The notes below the pieces were generated by a model, which was not told the origin of the DNA, searched no databases, and was given only the letters and a program-made list of their open reading frames with translations. Below, piece after piece: positions 47,840 to 60,145 of a stretch of DNA of 64,000 nucleotides. This stretch comes from Sinorhizobium mexicanum (GTDB taxonomy: Bacteria > Pseudomonadota > Alphaproteobacteria > Rhizobiales > Rhizobiaceae). The translations under genes and the position numbers were made by a program. The stretch lies in the NCBI RefSeq assembly GCF_013488225.1, contig NZ_CP041238.1:1389501-1453500 (forward strand). The letters run 5' to 3'. Position 1 is the first letter of the stretch. Every line of letters starts with the position of its first letter.

Positions 47840-49921
47840 ATGGCAAAGCTGAAAGTCGACGGAAAAGAGATCGAGGTCCCGGATCATTTCACCCTGCTGC
47901 AGGCGTGTGAAGAGGCCGGTGCCGAGGTTCCGCGCTTCTGTTTCCACGAGCGGCTTTCGGTCGCCGGTAACTGCCGCATGTGTCTGGTCGAAGTGAAGGG
48001 CGGACCGCCGAAGCCGGCAGCCTCCTGCGCGATGGGCGTGCGCGATCTGCGCCCCGGCCCGAATGGCGAGGTGCCGGAAGTCTTCACGACCACGCCGATG
48101 GTCAAGAAGGCGCGCGAAGGCGTGATGGAATTTCTGCTGATCAACCATCCGCTCGACTGCCCGATCTGCGACCAGGGCGGTGAGTGCGACCTGCAGGACC
48201 AGGCCATGGCCTTCGGCATCGACTCGTCGCGCTATCAGGAAAACAAGCGCGCGGTCGAGGACAAGTACATCGGCCCGCTGGTGAAGACCGTGATGAACCG
48301 CTGCATCCACTGCACGCGCTGTGTCCGTTTCACCACGGAGGTCGCCGGCATTGCCGAGCTTGGCCTCATCGGCCGTGGCGAGGACGCCGAAATCACCACC
48401 TATCTCGAACAGGCGATGACCTCCGAGCTGCAGGGCAACGTGGTTGACCTCTGCCCGGTCGGCGCCCTGACCTCGAAGCCCTTCGCGTTCACGGCCCGTC
48501 CCTGGGAACTGAACAAGACCGAGTCGATCGATGTCATGGACGCGCTTGGCTCGGCGATTCGCGTCGACACGCGCGGTCGCGAAGTGATGCGCATCATGCC
48601 GCGCGTCAACGAGGACATCAACGAGGAGTGGATTTCCGACAAGACCCGCTTCATCTGGGATGGCCTGAAGACACAGCGCCTCGACCGTCCCTACGTCAAG
48701 AAGGATGGCCGTCTTCAGCCTGCAAGCTGGAGCGATGCGTTCCAGGCGATCAAAGCTGCTGTGGCAAACAGCTCGGGCGACAAGATCGGTGCGATCGCGG
48801 GCGACCTCGCTTCCGTCGAGGAAATGTACGCGCTGAAGGAACTTGTCGCGTCGCTCGGCTCTGAGAATATCGACTGCCGACAGGATGGTGCCGCGCTTGA
48901 CCCGTCGCTCGGCCGCACCAGCTACATCTTCAACCCGACGATCCAGGGTATCGAAAGCGCCGATGCGCTGCTTATCATCGGCTCCAATCCGCGCTTCGAA
49001 GCGTCCGTGCTCAATGCACGTATCCGCAAGCGCTACCGCATGGGCAACTTCCCGATCGCGGTGATCGGCGAACAAAGCGAGTTGCGGTATGAGTATGAAT
49101 ATCTCGGCGCAGGGAGCGAAACGCTTGCCGAAGTTCTTTCTGGCAAGGCCAAGTTCTTCGCGACCTTGAAGAAGGCTGAGCGGCCGCTGATCATCGTCGG
49201 CCAGGGCGCGCTGGCAGGGGAGGACGGGGCAGCCGTCCTCGCCAACGCGGCAAAGCTCGCGGCCGCGGTTGGCGCGGTCGGTGCGGACTGGAATGGCTTT
49301 GCCGTTCTTCACACCGCGGCCTCGCGCGTCGGCGGTCTCGATCTCGGCTTCGTCCCCGGCAAAGGCGGCAAGTCGGCGGCGGAAATGGTCGGCAGCGCCG
49401 AAGTGCTGTTCCTGCTCGGCGCGGATGAGATTGATCTTTCGACGCGCAAAGCCGGCTTCACTGTCTATATCGGTTCGCATGGCGACAACGGTGCGCACGC
49501 GGCCGATGTTATTCTGCCGGGCGCGACCTACACGGAAAAATCCGGGACGTGGGTGAACACCGAAGGCCGGGTCCAGCTCGGTAACCGCGCGGGCTTCGCC
49601 CCGGGCGATGCGCGCGAAGACTGGGCCATCATCCGCGCGCTTTCCGATGTGCTCGGCCGGAAGTTGCCCTTTGATTCGCTTGGCGAATTGCGTGCAAAAC
49701 TCTACGCAGCGCACCCGCATTTCGCGGAGATCGATGCGATCGCAGCCGGCAACAGCGATGAAATTGCCGCACTCGCGCAAAAAGCAGGTGAGATGGCAAA
49801 ATCCGCGTTTGCGTCTCCGGTCAAAGACTTCTATTTGACGAACCCGATAGCGCGCGCATCCGCCGTCATGGCCGAATGCTCGGCTTTGGCACGCAACAAT
49901 TTCAAAGCTGCGGCGGAATGA
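47840..49921 (+). CDS. nuoG: NADH-quinone oxidoreductase subunit G
   Basis: A 693-residue 75-kDa subunit. Iron-sulfur ligands occur in order: [20 protein letters not shown] with a following C in PAASCAMG (N1b), the HxxxCxxC region [20 protein letters not shown] (N5), and [15 protein letters not shown] (N4). The rest is the molybdopterin-oxidoreductase-like fold without cofactor. ATG 47840 is used; an in-frame TTG at 47828 is possible. Electrons pass from NuoF/E towards NuoI. Confidence 0.97.
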   Translation: MAKLKVDGKEIEVPDHFTLLQACEEAGAEVPRFCFHERLSVAGNCRMCLVEVKGGPPKPAASCAMGVRDLRPGPNGEVPEVFTTTPMVKKAREGVMEFLLINHPLDCPICDQGGECDLQDQAMAFGIDSSRYQENKRAVEDKYIGPLVKTVMNRCIHCTRCVRFTTEVAGIAELGLIGRGEDAEITTYLEQAMTSELQGNVVDLCPVGALTSKPFAFTARPWELNKTESIDVMDALGSAIRVDTRGREVMRIMPRVNEDINEEWISDKTRFIWDGLKTQRLDRPYVKKDGRLQPASWSDAFQAIKAAVANSSGDKIGAIAGDLASVEEMYALKELVASLGSENIDCRQDGAALDPSLGRTSYIFNPTIQGIESADALLIIGSNPRFEASVLNARIRKRYRMGNFPIAVIGEQSELRYEYEYLGAGSETLAEVLSGKAKFFATLKKAERPLIIVGQGALAGEDGAAVLANAAKLAAAVGAVGADWNGFAVLHTAASRVGGLDLGFVPGKGGKSAAEMVGSAEVLFLLGADEIDLSTRKAGFTVYIGSHGDNGAHAADVILPGATYTEKSGTWVNTEGRVQLGNRAGFAPGDAREDWAIIRALSDVLGRKLPFDSLGELRAKLYAAHPHFAEIDAIAAGNSDEIAALAQKAGEMAKSAFASPVKDFYLTNPIARASAVMAECSALARNNFKAAAE

Positions 49922-49941
49922 GCGCGAGGGAATAGAGCATC

Positions 49942-50985
49942 ATGGACGCTTTCGTTTCGACCTATGTTTGGCCCGCGGCCATCATCATCGCCCAGTCGCT
50001 GCTGCTGCTGGTCGCGCTGCTGGTCTTCATCGCCTACGTTCTGCTGGCCGATCGCAAAATCTGGGCTGCCGTTCAGCTTCGCCGCGGCCCGAACGTCGTC
50101 GGTCCCTGGGGACTGTTCCAGTCCTTCGCCGACCTCCTGAAGTTCGTTTTCAAGGAGCCGGTCATTCCGGCGGGCGCGAACAAGACGATCTTTCTTCTTG
50201 CGCCGCTGGTCTCGGTGACGCTTGCGCTGGCTGCCTGGGCGGTCATTCCGCTCAACGCGAACTGGGTGATCGCGGACATCAACGTCGGTATCCTCTTCGT
50301 CTTCGCCATATCTTCTCTCGAAGTTTATGGCATCATCATGGGCGGCTGGGCGTCTAACTCAAAGTATCCCTTCCTCGGTGCCTTGCGTTCCGCGGCGCAG
50401 ATGGTGTCCTACGAAGTCTCGATCGGCTTTGTCATCGTCACGGTTCTGCTTTGCGTCGGCTCGCTCAACCTGTCGGACATCGTCGTTGCGCAGACCGACG
50501 GTCTTGGGACGATGATCGGCCTGCCGGCTTCCTTCCTTGACTGGCATTGGCTGTCGCTCTTCCCCATGTTCATCGTGTTCTTCATCTCGGCCCTTGCCGA
50601 GACCAACCGTCCGCCGTTCGATCTGCCCGAAGCCGAATCCGAGCTCGTCGCCGGCTTCATGGTCGAATACGGCTCGACCCCGTACATGATGTTCATGCTC
50701 GGCGAATACGCGGCGATCTGCCTGATGTGCGCGCTGACGACGATCCTGTTCCTCGGCGGCTGGCTTCCCCCGCTCGACGTGTGGTTCCTGAACTGGGTCC
50801 CGGGCATCATCTGGTTCGTGCTCAAGGCCTCGTTGGTGTTCTTCATGTTCGCGATGGTCAAGGCCTTCGTGCCGCGTTATCGCTACGACCAGTTGATGCG
50901 CCTCGGCTGGAAGGTCTTCCTTCCGCTCTCGCTCGGCATGGTCGTCATCGTCGCATTCGTTTTGAAGCTGATGGGGTGGGCTTGA
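49942..50985 (+). CDS. nuoH: NADH-quinone oxidoreductase subunit H
   Basis: A 347-residue membrane subunit (ND1) with about eight helices, at the junction of the arms and forming part of the quinone channel. The signature segments are [20 protein letters not shown] and [20 protein letters not shown], with conserved charged residues. It starts 20 bases after nuoG. Confidence 0.98.
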   Translation: MDAFVSTYVWPAAIIIAQSLLLLVALLVFIAYVLLADRKIWAAVQLRRGPNVVGPWGLFQSFADLLKFVFKEPVIPAGANKTIFLLAPLVSVTLALAAWAVIPLNANWVIADINVGILFVFAISSLEVYGIIMGGWASNSKYPFLGALRSAAQMVSYEVSIGFVIVTVLLCVGSLNLSDIVVAQTDGLGTMIGLPASFLDWHWLSLFPMFIVFFISALAETNRPPFDLPEAESELVAGFMVEYGSTPYMMFMLGEYAAICLMCALTTILFLGGWLPPLDVWFLNWVPGIIWFVLKASLVFFMFAMVKAFVPRYRYDQLMRLGWKVFLPLSLGMVVIVAFVLKLMGWA

Positions 50986-51049
50986 TGTCCGCTCGAGCTT
51001 CGCTGCATACCGCCGGCGTCTCTGAGGCCGGCAACTTTGGAGGTAAATG

Positions 51050-51541
51050 ATGGCCGGTCTTTCGCAAGCCGTCAGCTCGCTGTTCCTCAAGGAATTCGTC
51101 GGCGCGTTCTTTTTGTCCATGCGCTATTTCTTCAGGCCGAAGGCGACGGTGAACTATCCCTTCGAAAAAGGACCGGTCAGCCCGCGTTTCCGCGGCGAGC
51201 ATGCGCTTCGCCGTTACCCGAACGGGGAAGAGCGTTGCATCGCCTGCAAGCTGTGCGAGGCGATCTGTCCTGCCCAGGCAATCACCATCGAGGCAGGCCC
51301 GCGCCGTAACGACGGCACGCGCCGCACGGTGCGCTACGACATCGATATGGTGAAGTGCATCTATTGCGGGTTCTGCCAGGAAGCCTGTCCGGTCGACGCC
51401 ATCGTCGAAGGACCGAACTTCGAATTCGCCACCGAAACGCGCGAAGAGCTTTACTACGACAAGGAAAAGCTGCTCGCCAACGGCGACCGGTGGGAACGGG
51501 AAATCGCGCGTAACATCGCGATGGACTCGCCCTACCGCTGA
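51050..51541 (+). CDS. nuoI: NADH-quinone oxidoreductase subunit I
   Basis: A 163-residue TYKY-type subunit with two [4Fe-4S] motifs: [20 protein letters not shown] and [20 protein letters not shown] (N6a and N6b). Of the two adjacent ATGs, the one at 51050 is six bases after GGAGG and is preferred to 51047. Confidence 0.98.
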   Translation: MAGLSQAVSSLFLKEFVGAFFLSMRYFFRPKATVNYPFEKGPVSPRFRGEHALRRYPNGEERCIACKLCEAICPAQAITIEAGPRRNDGTRRTVRYDIDMVKCIYCGFCQEACPVDAIVEGPNFEFATETREELYYDKEKLLANGDRWEREIARNIAMDSPYR

Positions 51542-51685
51542 GGCTATCTGCGTGACGCTGTATCGCGCCGCTTGAGGGCGGCGCTTGTGAAACAGGTATT
51601 GGGCGCTCGCCGGACCGTGTCCGGCTTTGCCCGTGGAGTGGAGGCAGGCGCCTTCACGCCGAGCAAGACGAAAAAGGCACCGATC

Positions 51686-52300
51686 ATGGGTCTGCAGGTT
51701 CTTTTTTTCTATCTCTTTGCCTTCATTGCGGTGGCATCGGCATTCATGGTCATTGCGTCGAAGAACCCGGTTTATTCGGTTCTGTTCCTGATCCTGACCT
51801 TCTTCAACGCGGCGGGGCTCTTCCTGCTGACGGGGGCCGAGTTCCTGGCAATGATCCTGCTCGTCGTCTATGTCGGCGCGGTGGCGGTGCTGTTCCTGTT
51901 CGTGGTGATGATGCTCGACATCGATTTCGCGGAGCTGCGTGCAGGTGTGCTTGAATATGCGCCGATCGGCGCGCTGATCGGCTTGATCCTTGCGGCGGAA
52001 CTCATCATCGTCGTCGGCGGAGCGGCGTTCTCGCCGGAAATCGCCAAGGGCATCGCGATGCCGATCCCGCCGGTTACCGAGCGGACCAACACGGCCGCAC
52101 TCGGCGACGTTCTCTACACGCATTACATCTACTTCTTCCAGATCGCAGGGCTCGTGCTGCTCGTCGCCATGATCGGCGCCATCGTACTGACGCTGCGGCA
52201 CCGCGAGAACATCAAGCGCCAGAACATTCCGCGGCAGGTTGCCCGCGCACCCGAGACCGCCGTCGAGGTGGTCACCGTCAAGCCCGGGCAGGGCATCTAA
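51686..52300 (+). CDS. nuoJ: NADH-quinone oxidoreductase subunit J
   Basis: A 204-residue five-helix membrane subunit (ND6). The helix with the characteristic bulge, [20 protein letters not shown], is present. The start [12 protein letters not shown] at ATG 51686 fits; the frame opens at 51572 without family character. A 144-base spacer separates it from nuoI, the largest inside this part of the operon. Confidence 0.97.
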   Translation: MGLQVLFFYLFAFIAVASAFMVIASKNPVYSVLFLILTFFNAAGLFLLTGAEFLAMILLVVYVGAVAVLFLFVVMMLDIDFAELRAGVLEYAPIGALIGLILAAELIIVVGGAAFSPEIAKGIAMPIPPVTERTNTAALGDVLYTHYIYFFQIAGLVLLVAMIGAIVLTLRHRENIKRQNIPRQVARAPETAVEVVTVKPGQGI

Positions 52301-52328
52301 TCCGGACGCGAGGTCGAGGAACTACAAC

Positions 52329-52637
52329 ATGGAAATCGGAATTTCCCACTATCTGACCGTCAGCGCCATCCTGTTCACGCTCGGCGTCTTCGGCATCTTT
52401 CTGAACCGGAAGAACGTCATCATCATCCTGATGTCGGTGGAACTCATCCTGCTCTCGGTCAACATCAACATGGTCGCCTTCTCGGCCTTCCTCAACGACA
52501 TCACCGGCCAGGTCTTTGCGCTGTTCATTCTGACCGTGGCGGCCGCCGAGGCGGCCATCGGGCTTGCAATTCTCGTCGTCTTCTATCGCAACCGCGGCTC
52601 GATCGCCGTCGAAGACGTCAACATGATGAAGGGCTGA
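52329..52637 (+). CDS. nuoK: NADH-quinone oxidoreductase subunit K
   Basis: A 102-residue three-helix membrane subunit (ND4L). [20 protein letters not shown] and [20 protein letters not shown] hold the two membrane glutamates of the proton path. The ATG at 52329 gives the standard length; the frame upstream to 52239 overlaps nuoJ. Confidence 0.97.
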   Translation: MEIGISHYLTVSAILFTLGVFGIFLNRKNVIIILMSVELILLSVNINMVAFSAFLNDITGQVFALFILTVAAAEAAIGLAILVVFYRNRGSIAVEDVNMMKG

Positions 52638-52644
52638 TTGGGCT

Positions 52645-54639
52645 ATGGACACCATTATCAAGGCTATCGTCTTTCTGCCTCTGATCGGCTTTCTCGTTGC
52701 TGGTCTTCTCGGCACGCAGATCGGTGCCAAGGCATCCGAATATGTGACCACCGGCCTGATGCTCGTCGCGGTCGCGCTGTCCTGGCTCGTTTTCTTCAAC
52801 GTCGCGCTCGGCGAAGAGGAGATGATCAAGGTATCCGTGCTGCGCTGGATCCAGTCCGGCAGCTTCGATGTCGAATGGGCCTTCCGGGTCGACACGCTGA
52901 CGGCCGTGATGTTCGTGGTCGTCAATACGGTCTCGTCGCTGGTGCACGTCTATTCGATCGGATACATGCATCATGACCCGAACCGGCCGCGCTTCTTCGC
53001 CTATCTGTCGCTCTTCACCTTCGCGATGCTGATGCTGATCACGTCGGACAACCTCTTGCAGATGTTCTTCGGCTGGGAAGGCGTGGGTCTTGCGTCCTAT
53101 CTGCTGATCGGCTTCTGGTACAAGAAGCCTTCAGCGAACGCTGCGGCGATCAAGGCCTTCATCGTCAACCGCGTCGGTGACTTCGGCTTCTCGCTCGGCA
53201 TCTTCCTGGTCTTCGTGCTCTTCGGTTCGATCAATCTCGAAACCGTTTTCGCCGCCGCGCAGAGCTACCTGCCGGCAGAAGGCGCGGAGGCCGGGGAAGC
53301 CGTCATCACGCTCTTCGGCATGCACCTCGACAAGGCGAATGCCGTGACGGCCGCCTGCCTGCTGCTCTTCATGGGCGCGATGGGCAAATCGGCACAGTTC
53401 CTGCTGCACACCTGGCTTCCGGACGCCATGGAAGGCCCAACGCCGGTGTCGGCCCTCATTCATGCAGCAACCATGGTCACCGCCGGTGTCTTCCTCGTCG
53501 CACGCATGTCGCCGCTGTTCGAACTCTCGCCCGATGCATTGACCGTCGTTACCCTGATCGGCGCCATCACGGCTTTCTTTGCCGCGACCGTCGGCCTGGT
53601 GCAGAACGACATCAAGCGCGTCATCGCTTACTCGACGTGCTCGCAGCTCGGCTACATGTTCGTGGCTCTGGGCGTCGGCGCCTATGGCGCTGCGATCTTC
53701 CACCTGTTCACGCATGCCTTCTTCAAGGCGCTCCTGTTCCTTGGCGCCGGTTCGGTGATCCACGCCGTCGATGGCGAGCAGGACATGCGCTACATGGGCG
53801 GCCTGCGGACGCACATCCCGGTCACCTACTGGATGATGTTCATCGGCACGATTGCGCTGACGGGCGTCGGCATTCCGGGAACCGTCTTCGGTACCGCCGG
53901 CTTCTTCTCGAAGGATGCGATCATCGAGTCGACCTTCGCCTCGCATAGTGCCGTCTCCACCTTCGCCTTCATCCTTCTGGTGATCGCCGCTCTGTTCACG
54001 AGCTTCTATTCTTGGCGCCTGACCTTCATGACGTTCCACGGCAGACCGCGGGCTTCTTCGGACGTCATGCATCACGTCCATGAATCTCCGCAGGTGATGT
54101 TGGTGCCGCTTTATATCCTGGCCGCCGGCGCGCTCGTCGCGGGCTTCCTGTTCCACGATTATTTCTTCGGCCATCACTATGTGGAGTTCTGGCAGGGCTC
54201 TCTCTTCACGCTGCCGGAAAACGAAATTCTCGAGGAATACCACCACGTTCCGCTATGGGTGCGGTGGAGCCCATTCGTCGCCATGGCGCTCGGCCTGTAC
54301 ACCGCCTGGTATATGTACATCCGCTCGCCGGAGACGCCGAAGTACCTCGCCAATCAGCACCGCGGTCTTTACCAGTTCCTGCTCAACAAGTGGTATTTCG
54401 ACGAGCTCTACGATTTCCTCTTCGTGCGCACCGCGAAGCGTCTCGGCACGTTCCTCTGGAAGGAGGGTGACGGCCGGGTAATCGACGGCTTTGGACCGAA
54501 TGGTGTTGCGGCGCGTGTCCTCGATGTGACCGATCGCGTCGTGCGGATGCAGACCGGTTACCTTTATCACTACGCGTTCGCCATGCTGATCGGCATCGCT
54601 GCGCTCGTTACATGGATGATGCTCGGGAGTTCCTTCTGA
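52645..54639 (+). CDS. nuoL: NADH-quinone oxidoreductase subunit L
   Basis: A 664-residue antiporter-like membrane subunit (ND5) with about sixteen helices, including the long lateral helix at the end. Antiporter-domain motifs [20 protein letters not shown] and [20 protein letters not shown] are complete. Its stop overlaps the nuoM start (TGATG). Confidence 0.98.
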   Translation: MDTIIKAIVFLPLIGFLVAGLLGTQIGAKASEYVTTGLMLVAVALSWLVFFNVALGEEEMIKVSVLRWIQSGSFDVEWAFRVDTLTAVMFVVVNTVSSLVHVYSIGYMHHDPNRPRFFAYLSLFTFAMLMLITSDNLLQMFFGWEGVGLASYLLIGFWYKKPSANAAAIKAFIVNRVGDFGFSLGIFLVFVLFGSINLETVFAAAQSYLPAEGAEAGEAVITLFGMHLDKANAVTAACLLLFMGAMGKSAQFLLHTWLPDAMEGPTPVSALIHAATMVTAGVFLVARMSPLFELSPDALTVVTLIGAITAFFAATVGLVQNDIKRVIAYSTCSQLGYMFVALGVGAYGAAIFHLFTHAFFKALLFLGAGSVIHAVDGEQDMRYMGGLRTHIPVTYWMMFIGTIALTGVGIPGTVFGTAGFFSKDAIIESTFASHSAVSTFAFILLVIAALFTSFYSWRLTFMTFHGRPRASSDVMHHVHESPQVMLVPLYILAAGALVAGFLFHDYFFGHHYVEFWQGSLFTLPENEILEEYHHVPLWVRWSPFVAMALGLYTAWYMYIRSPETPKYLANQHRGLYQFLLNKWYFDELYDFLFVRTAKRLGTFLWKEGDGRVIDGFGPNGVAARVLDVTDRVVRMQTGYLYHYAFAMLIGIAALVTWMMLGSSF

Positions 54640-56150
54640 TGACCGATTGGCCCGTACTTTCCGCGGTCACCTTCATGCCGCTCGTCGGCGTTCTGCTTCT
54701 CTTGCTGACAAGGGAAGACAGCGCCTACGGCCGCCGGAACATCCTGAACGTATCGCTGCTGACGACGATCTTCACCTTCGCCGTCTCGCTCTACATCTGG
54801 TATCAGTTCGACCCCGCGGATCCGGGCTTCCAGATGATTGAGAAGCGCGAGTGGCTCGGCACCGGCATCTCCTATCACCTCGGCATCGACGGCATTTCGG
54901 TGCTGTTCGTACCGCTGACCGCGCTCTTGATGCCGTTCTGCGTGCTGGCCAGCTGGCTGACGATCGAGAAGCGCCTGAAGGAATACATGATCGCGTTTCT
55001 GATCCTGGAAACGCTTATGCTCGGCGTCTTCGTCTCGCTCGACATCGTGCTCTTCTACGTCTTCTTCGAGGCGGGCCTCATTCCGATGTTCATCATCATC
55101 GGCGTGTGGGGCGGCAGGGACCGCGTCTATGCGAGCTACAAGTTCTTCCTCTACACGTTGCTGGGCTCCGTACTTATGCTGCTCGCCATCATGGCGATGT
55201 ACTGGCAGGCCGGTACGACCGACATCACCGAACTGCTTGCCTACAAGTTCCCGCGGGGAATGCAGACCTGGCTTTGGCTCGCCTTCTTCGCCTCTTTCGC
55301 CGTGAAGATGCCGATGTGGCCGGTCCACACCTGGCTTCCGGACGCGCACGTCCAGGCCCCGACCGCGGGTTCGGTCATCCTGGCCGGCATCCTCCTGAAG
55401 CTCGGCGGCTACGGCTTCTTGCGCTTCTCGCTGCCGATGTTCCCGCTCGCTTCGGACTATTTCGCGCCGTTCGTCTTCACACTGTCGATCATCGCGATCA
55501 TCTACACCTCGCTGGTGGCGATGATGCAGACCGATATCAAGAAGCTGATCGCCTATTCCTCGGTGGCGCACATGGGCTATGTCACCATGGGTACGTTCGC
55601 CGCCAATACGCAGGGCGTGCAGGGCGCCATCTTCCAGATGCTGTCGCACGGCGTCGTCTCGGGCGCGCTCTTCCTTTGCGTCGGCGTCGTCTATGACCGG
55701 CTGCATACCCGCGAGATCGCTGCCTATGGCGGCCTCGTCAACAACATGCCTAAATATGCGGTCGCTTTCATGGTCTTCACCATGGCGAACGTCGGACTTC
55801 CCGGCACCTCGGGCTTCATCGGCGAAGTGCTGACGCTGGTGGGCGCCTTCCGTGCCAATACGTGGGTGGCCTTCTTCGCGACCAGCGGCGTCATTCTCTC
55901 AGCCGCCTATGCCCTCTGGCTTTATCGTCGGGTGATCTTTGGCGCGCTCGAGAAGGAAAGCCTGAAGGCGCTCCTCGATCTGTCGGCACGTGAGAAGCTT
56001 ATCCTCTATCCGCTGGTGATCCTGACGATCTTCTTCGGTGTCTATCCGGCACCGGTCTTCGATGCGACCGCGGCCTCCGTGGATCTGCTCGTCAACAACT
56101 ACTCCGCAGCCCTGCAGGCAGCGCAAGACGTTGCGCTTTCGGTGCAATGA
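54639..56150 (+). CDS. nuoM: NADH-quinone oxidoreductase subunit M
   Basis: A 503-residue antiporter-like subunit (ND4) with about fourteen helices. The lysine- and histidine-bearing helix [20 protein letters not shown] and the glutamate helix [20 protein letters not shown] mark the proton channel. The start [14 protein letters not shown] at 54639 is preceded by GGGAG eight bases upstream. Confidence 0.98.
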   Translation: MTDWPVLSAVTFMPLVGVLLLLLTREDSAYGRRNILNVSLLTTIFTFAVSLYIWYQFDPADPGFQMIEKREWLGTGISYHLGIDGISVLFVPLTALLMPFCVLASWLTIEKRLKEYMIAFLILETLMLGVFVSLDIVLFYVFFEAGLIPMFIIIGVWGGRDRVYASYKFFLYTLLGSVLMLLAIMAMYWQAGTTDITELLAYKFPRGMQTWLWLAFFASFAVKMPMWPVHTWLPDAHVQAPTAGSVILAGILLKLGGYGFLRFSLPMFPLASDYFAPFVFTLSIIAIIYTSLVAMMQTDIKKLIAYSSVAHMGYVTMGTFAANTQGVQGAIFQMLSHGVVSGALFLCVGVVYDRLHTREIAAYGGLVNNMPKYAVAFMVFTMANVGLPGTSGFIGEVLTLVGAFRANTWVAFFATSGVILSAAYALWLYRRVIFGALEKESLKALLDLSAREKLILYPLVILTIFFGVYPAPVFDATAASVDLLVNNYSAALQAAQDVALSVQ

Positions 56151-56169
56151 CCACAGGACGTGACTGGAC

Positions 56170-57615
56170 ATGACTGCTGAAACCCTCTTTGCAAGCCTGC
56201 AACTCTCGGTTCCCGAGCTGATCCTCGCGGTCGGCGCGATGGTTCTGTTGATGATCGGTGTCTTTTCGAGCGAAAGGTCGGCCACGTCGACGGTAACCGG
56301 ACTTGCCGTCGCACTGCTGATCATCGCCGGGCTGTGGCTGGTCCTGAAGACGGGCGAGGGTGAGGCCTATGGCGGCGCCTTCCTTTCCGATCCCTTCGCC
56401 AGATTCATGAAGGTCCTGGCCCTGATCGGCTCGATTACGGCGATGGTGATGACCGTCGGGCATGCCCGTTCGGCGCAGATCGATCGCTTCGAGTTTCCGG
56501 TCCTGTTGGTGCTGGCGACCCTCGGCATGCTGCTGATGATCTCCGCCAACGACCTGATCTCGCTCTATCTGTCGTTGGAACTGCAGTCGCTGGCGCTCTA
56601 CGTCGTGGCGGCGATCAACCGTGACAGCGTCCGTTCGACCGAAGCCGGGTTGAAATACTTCGTTCTCGGCGCTCTGTCGTCGGGCATGCTGCTTTACGGC
56701 ATGTCGCTCGTCTACGGCTTCACCGGTCATACCGGCTTCGACGAGATCGCCGCGGCGCTGACGGCGGAAGGCCGGTCGCTGGGTCTCGTTTTCGGCCTGG
56801 TCTTCATTCTCGCGGGCCTGGCCTTCAAGATTTCCGCAGTTCCTTTCCACATGTGGACGCCGGACGTCTATGAGGGCGCACCGACCCCGGTGACCGCCTT
56901 CTTCGCAGCCGCACCGAAGGTGGCGGCGATGTCGATCCTCGTCCGCATCGTCATCAACGCCTTCGAACCGGTGGTGGCGGACTGGCAGCAGATCGTCGTC
57001 TTCATCTCGATCGCTTCCATGCTGCTCGGTGCCTTTGCGGCAATCGGCCAGAGGAACATCAAGCGGCTGATGGCCTATTCCTCGATCGGTCACATGGGTT
57101 ATGCCCTGGTCGGCCTTGCGGCCGGCTCGATGGCCGGGGTGCGCGGCGTGATCCTCTATATGCTGATCTACATGATCATGACGCTCGGCACTTTCGCCTG
57201 CATTCTGGCGATGCGCCGCAAGGAAGGCGAGTACGTCGAGAATATCGATGACCTTGCCGGCCTCTCGCAGACCAATCCGTTCATGGCGTCGGTTCTGACG
57301 GTCCTGATGTTCTCGCTGGCAGGCATCCCGCCGCTTGCAGGTTTCTTCGCGAAGTATTTCGTGTTCGTCGCCGCAATCGAGGCGCATCTCTACGCGCTCG
57401 CGATCATCGGCGTACTCGCGTCCGTCGTGGGTGCCTATTATTACCTGCGCGTCATCAAGGTCATGTGGTTCGATGAGGCCAAGGGTGAGTTCGCGCGCAC
57501 CGCCGGCGAACTGCGTCTTGTCTTCGGCCTCTCCGGTCTGTTCGTGCTCGGATACGTGCTGATTGGCGGACCGCTCGGGAGCGCCGCGGAAGCTGCGGCC
57601 CGGACCTTCTTTTGA
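56170..57615 (+). CDS. nuoN: NADH-quinone oxidoreductase subunit N
   Basis: A 481-residue antiporter-like subunit (ND2) with about fourteen helices. [20 protein letters not shown] and [20 protein letters not shown] are the family's channel segments. Last complex I gene in the operon; its stop overlaps the birA start. Confidence 0.98.
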   Translation: MTAETLFASLQLSVPELILAVGAMVLLMIGVFSSERSATSTVTGLAVALLIIAGLWLVLKTGEGEAYGGAFLSDPFARFMKVLALIGSITAMVMTVGHARSAQIDRFEFPVLLVLATLGMLLMISANDLISLYLSLELQSLALYVVAAINRDSVRSTEAGLKYFVLGALSSGMLLYGMSLVYGFTGHTGFDEIAAALTAEGRSLGLVFGLVFILAGLAFKISAVPFHMWTPDVYEGAPTPVTAFFAAAPKVAAMSILVRIVINAFEPVVADWQQIVVFISIASMLLGAFAAIGQRNIKRLMAYSSIGHMGYALVGLAAGSMAGVRGVILYMLIYMIMTLGTFACILAMRRKEGEYVENIDDLAGLSQTNPFMASVLTVLMFSLAGIPPLAGFFAKYFVFVAAIEAHLYALAIIGVLASVVGAYYYLRVIKVMWFDEAKGEFARTAGELRLVFGLSGLFVLGYVLIGGPLGSAAEAAARTFF

Positions 57616-58379
57616 CCGGCGGGAAGGGCGGCGGCCGGATTTCGCCTGACGATTTCCGGCACGTCGCGCTCGCCGAGACCGTCTCGACCAACAGCGAGTG
57701 CCTGGCGAAGGCGCGCGAAGGTGATCCGGGCAATCTCTGGATCACTGCCGGCCGCCAGACGGGCGGCCGCGGCCGTCGTGGCCGTGCATGGGTTTCCGAA
57801 CCCGGCAACCTCTACGCATCGCTGCTTCTCATCGATCCGGCGCCGATCGCGCGCCTGCATTCCCTGCCTCTTGCCGTCGCGGTCGCTGCGCATCGGGCGA
57901 TCCGGACGGTGATGCCGCCGGCCGCGCCGCCGGTTGAGATCAAGTGGCCGAATGACATCCTCGTCGATGGCAAGAAGGTATGCGGCATTCTTCTTGAGGG
58001 AGAGGAGCTTGCCGATGGCCGCCGGGCGCTGGTCATCGGCATCGGCGTGAATGTCGGCGTTGCGCCGGAGGGGGCCCTCTATCCCGCGACGTCTCTTCGT
58101 CGTGAAGGGGCATCGGCGTCGCCGGAAGAACTGTTTGCACACCTTTTTCTCGCCGTGGCCGAGATGCTCGCGCTCTGGGATCACGGCACGGGCGTCGCCA
58201 GGGTCATCGAGCTCTGGCGTTCGGCAGCGCGCGGGATCGGCGAGACGATCACCGTCAACCTACCGGATCGGTCGCTTTCAGGCCGTTTTGCCGGTATTGA
58301 TCACGACGGCCGGTTGTTGCTCGACACGGGCGCCGGCACGCAGCAGGCGATTGCCGCCGGTGACGTTTTTTTTGGATGA
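57612..58379 (+). CDS. birA: Biotin--[acetyl-CoA-carboxylase] ligase
   Basis: A 255-residue biotin protein ligase without the N-terminal DNA-binding domain of bifunctional BirA. The biotin/ATP site appears as [20 protein letters not shown] and the lysine region as [20 protein letters not shown]. It attaches biotin to carboxylases. The only usable start is TTG 57612, overlapping the nuoN stop by four bases (TTGA), so translation is probably coupled to complex I genes. Confidence 0.93.
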   Translation: MTGGKGGGRISPDDFRHVALAETVSTNSECLAKAREGDPGNLWITAGRQTGGRGRRGRAWVSEPGNLYASLLLIDPAPIARLHSLPLAVAVAAHRAIRTVMPPAAPPVEIKWPNDILVDGKKVCGILLEGEELADGRRALVIGIGVNVGVAPEGALYPATSLRREGASASPEELFAHLFLAVAEMLALWDHGTGVARVIELWRSAARGIGETITVNLPDRSLSGRFAGIDHDGRLLLDTGAGTQQAIAAGDVFFG

Positions 58380-58404
58380 TTGAAGAATAGGGGTGCGCAG
58401 AGAT

Positions 58405-60072
58405 ATGGCGCAGGAAGAAGAATTGGTGTTCTTGCCGCTCGGCGGCGTCGGCGAAATAGGCATGAACCTTGGCCTTTATGGTTATGGCCGGCCGGGCAAT
58501 CGCCAGTGGATCATGGTCGATTGCGGCGTGACGTTTCCCGGTCCAGAACTGCCCGGCGTCGAACTGGTCCTGCCGGATATCGCCTTCCTTGCTGAGGAGC
58601 GCCGCAACCTCAAGGCGATCATCATCACGCACGCGCATGAGGACCACTATGGTGCGCTGAACGACCTTTGGCCGGGTCTCAACGTTCCCGTCTATGCCTC
58701 GCCCTTTACCGCCGGCATGCTTGAGGCGAAGCGCGATTTCGAAAAGAGCCGCGGCGAAATTCCGATCACGATCTTCAAGCAGGGCGACCGGATCAATATC
58801 GGCCCCTTCGGCATCGAGGCAGTCGGGGTCAACCATTCGATCCCCGAGCCGATGTCACTCATCATCCGAACGCCGCTCGGCACCGTTGTGCATACGGGCG
58901 ACTGGAAGATCGATCTCAAGCCGTCGCTCGGTCCTATCACCGATGAGGCGCGTTTCCGCCAGATCGGCGAGGAAGGCGTGTTGGCGCTCGTCTGCGACTC
59001 CACCAATGCGCTTCGCGACGGCGTTTCTCCTTCCGAACAGCAGGTTTCCGAAAGCCTGGCGAAGATCATTGCCGATGCCGAGGGGCGTGTCGGCATCACG
59101 ACGTTTTCCTCGAATGTCGGCCGCATTCGCTCCGTCGCCGAAGCGGCAGAGGCCGCGGGCCGGGAGGTTCTACTGCTCGGCAGTTCGATGAAGCGCGTCG
59201 TCGACGTGGCGAGGGACCTCGGCCTGATGGAGGGGCTGAAGCCATTCCTGGCGGAGGACGAGTTCGGCTATATCCCGCGCGACAAGGTCGTCGTGATCCT
59301 GACCGGCAGCCAAGGAGAGCCGCGGGCCGCGCTCGCCAAGATTGCCCGGGATGAGATGCGGAATGTGGCCTTTTCCGCCGGTGACACGATCGTCTTCTCC
59401 TCACGAACCATTCCGGGCAACGAGAAGGCGATCAACGATATCAAGAATGGTCTGATCGAGCAGGGCATTCACATCATCACCGACAGCGAGGCGCTGGTGC
59501 ATGTTTCCGGCCACCCGCGGCGCAATGAGCTGCAGCAGATGTACCAGTGGGTCAAGCCGCAGATCGTCGTGCCCGTCCACGGTGAGGCAGCCCACCTGAC
59601 GGCACATGCTGAACTGGCGCTGCATTCCGGGATCGCCAGCGTACCGCGGCTGCGCAACGGTGAGATCCTGCGCCTGGCGCCCGGTCCTGCGGAAGTGATC
59701 GACGAGGCGCCGCACGGTCGCATCTACAAGGATGGAACACTGATTGGCGACTTTGATGAGATGGGTATCGGCGAGCGGCGCAAGCTCTCCTTTGCCGGCC
59801 ACGTCTCCGTCAATGTCGTGCTCGACAACCGCTATGATTTCCTCGGTGATCCGGTCGTCGTACCGATTGGACTTCCGGAATTCGACGACGAGGGCGAGGA
59901 TATGAGCGATACGCTCTACGACGCGGTGCTCGGCGCGGTAGAAAGCATTCCTCGGGCAAAGCGGAAAGATCTCGCTATGTTGCAGGAAGCGGTTCGCCGC
60001 GCCGTGCGCAGTACCTCCAATCAGGTGTGGGGCAAGAAGCCGGTCGTCACCGTCTTTGTTACCAAAGTCTGA
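58405..60072 (+). CDS. rnj: Ribonuclease J
   Basis: A 555-residue beta-CASP metallo-beta-lactamase. The zinc motif HAHEDHYGAL, SGHPRRNELQQM, and VPVHGEAAHL (motif C/B end) are visible. It is an RNase J for 5'-3' exonucleolytic and endonucleolytic RNA maturation and decay, including 16S rRNA ends. It begins 26 bases after birA; the ATG at 58405 is preferred to the GTG at 58393. Confidence 0.96.
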   Translation: MAQEEELVFLPLGGVGEIGMNLGLYGYGRPGNRQWIMVDCGVTFPGPELPGVELVLPDIAFLAEERRNLKAIIITHAHEDHYGALNDLWPGLNVPVYASPFTAGMLEAKRDFEKSRGEIPITIFKQGDRINIGPFGIEAVGVNHSIPEPMSLIIRTPLGTVVHTGDWKIDLKPSLGPITDEARFRQIGEEGVLALVCDSTNALRDGVSPSEQQVSESLAKIIADAEGRVGITTFSSNVGRIRSVAEAAEAAGREVLLLGSSMKRVVDVARDLGLMEGLKPFLAEDEFGYIPRDKVVVILTGSQGEPRAALAKIARDEMRNVAFSAGDTIVFSSRTIPGNEKAINDIKNGLIEQGIHIITDSEALVHVSGHPRRNELQQMYQWVKPQIVVPVHGEAAHLTAHAELALHSGIASVPRLRNGEILRLAPGPAEVIDEAPHGRIYKDGTLIGDFDEMGIGERRKLSFAGHVSVNVVLDNRYDFLGDPVVVPIGLPEFDDEGEDMSDTLYDAVLGAVESIPRAKRKDLAMLQEAVRRAVRSTSNQVWGKKPVVTVFVTKV

Positions 60073-60145
60073 TTTCCTCACCTGAAGGCGCGACGTAAAC
60101 CACTACGGAGCCTCGGCCTTGGTCTTCGAGGAAAGGGAGCATTCG

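Noticed and set aside
47405..49780. 791-codon minus-strand frame over nuoG
   Set aside because: Antisense shadow of nuoG without family character.
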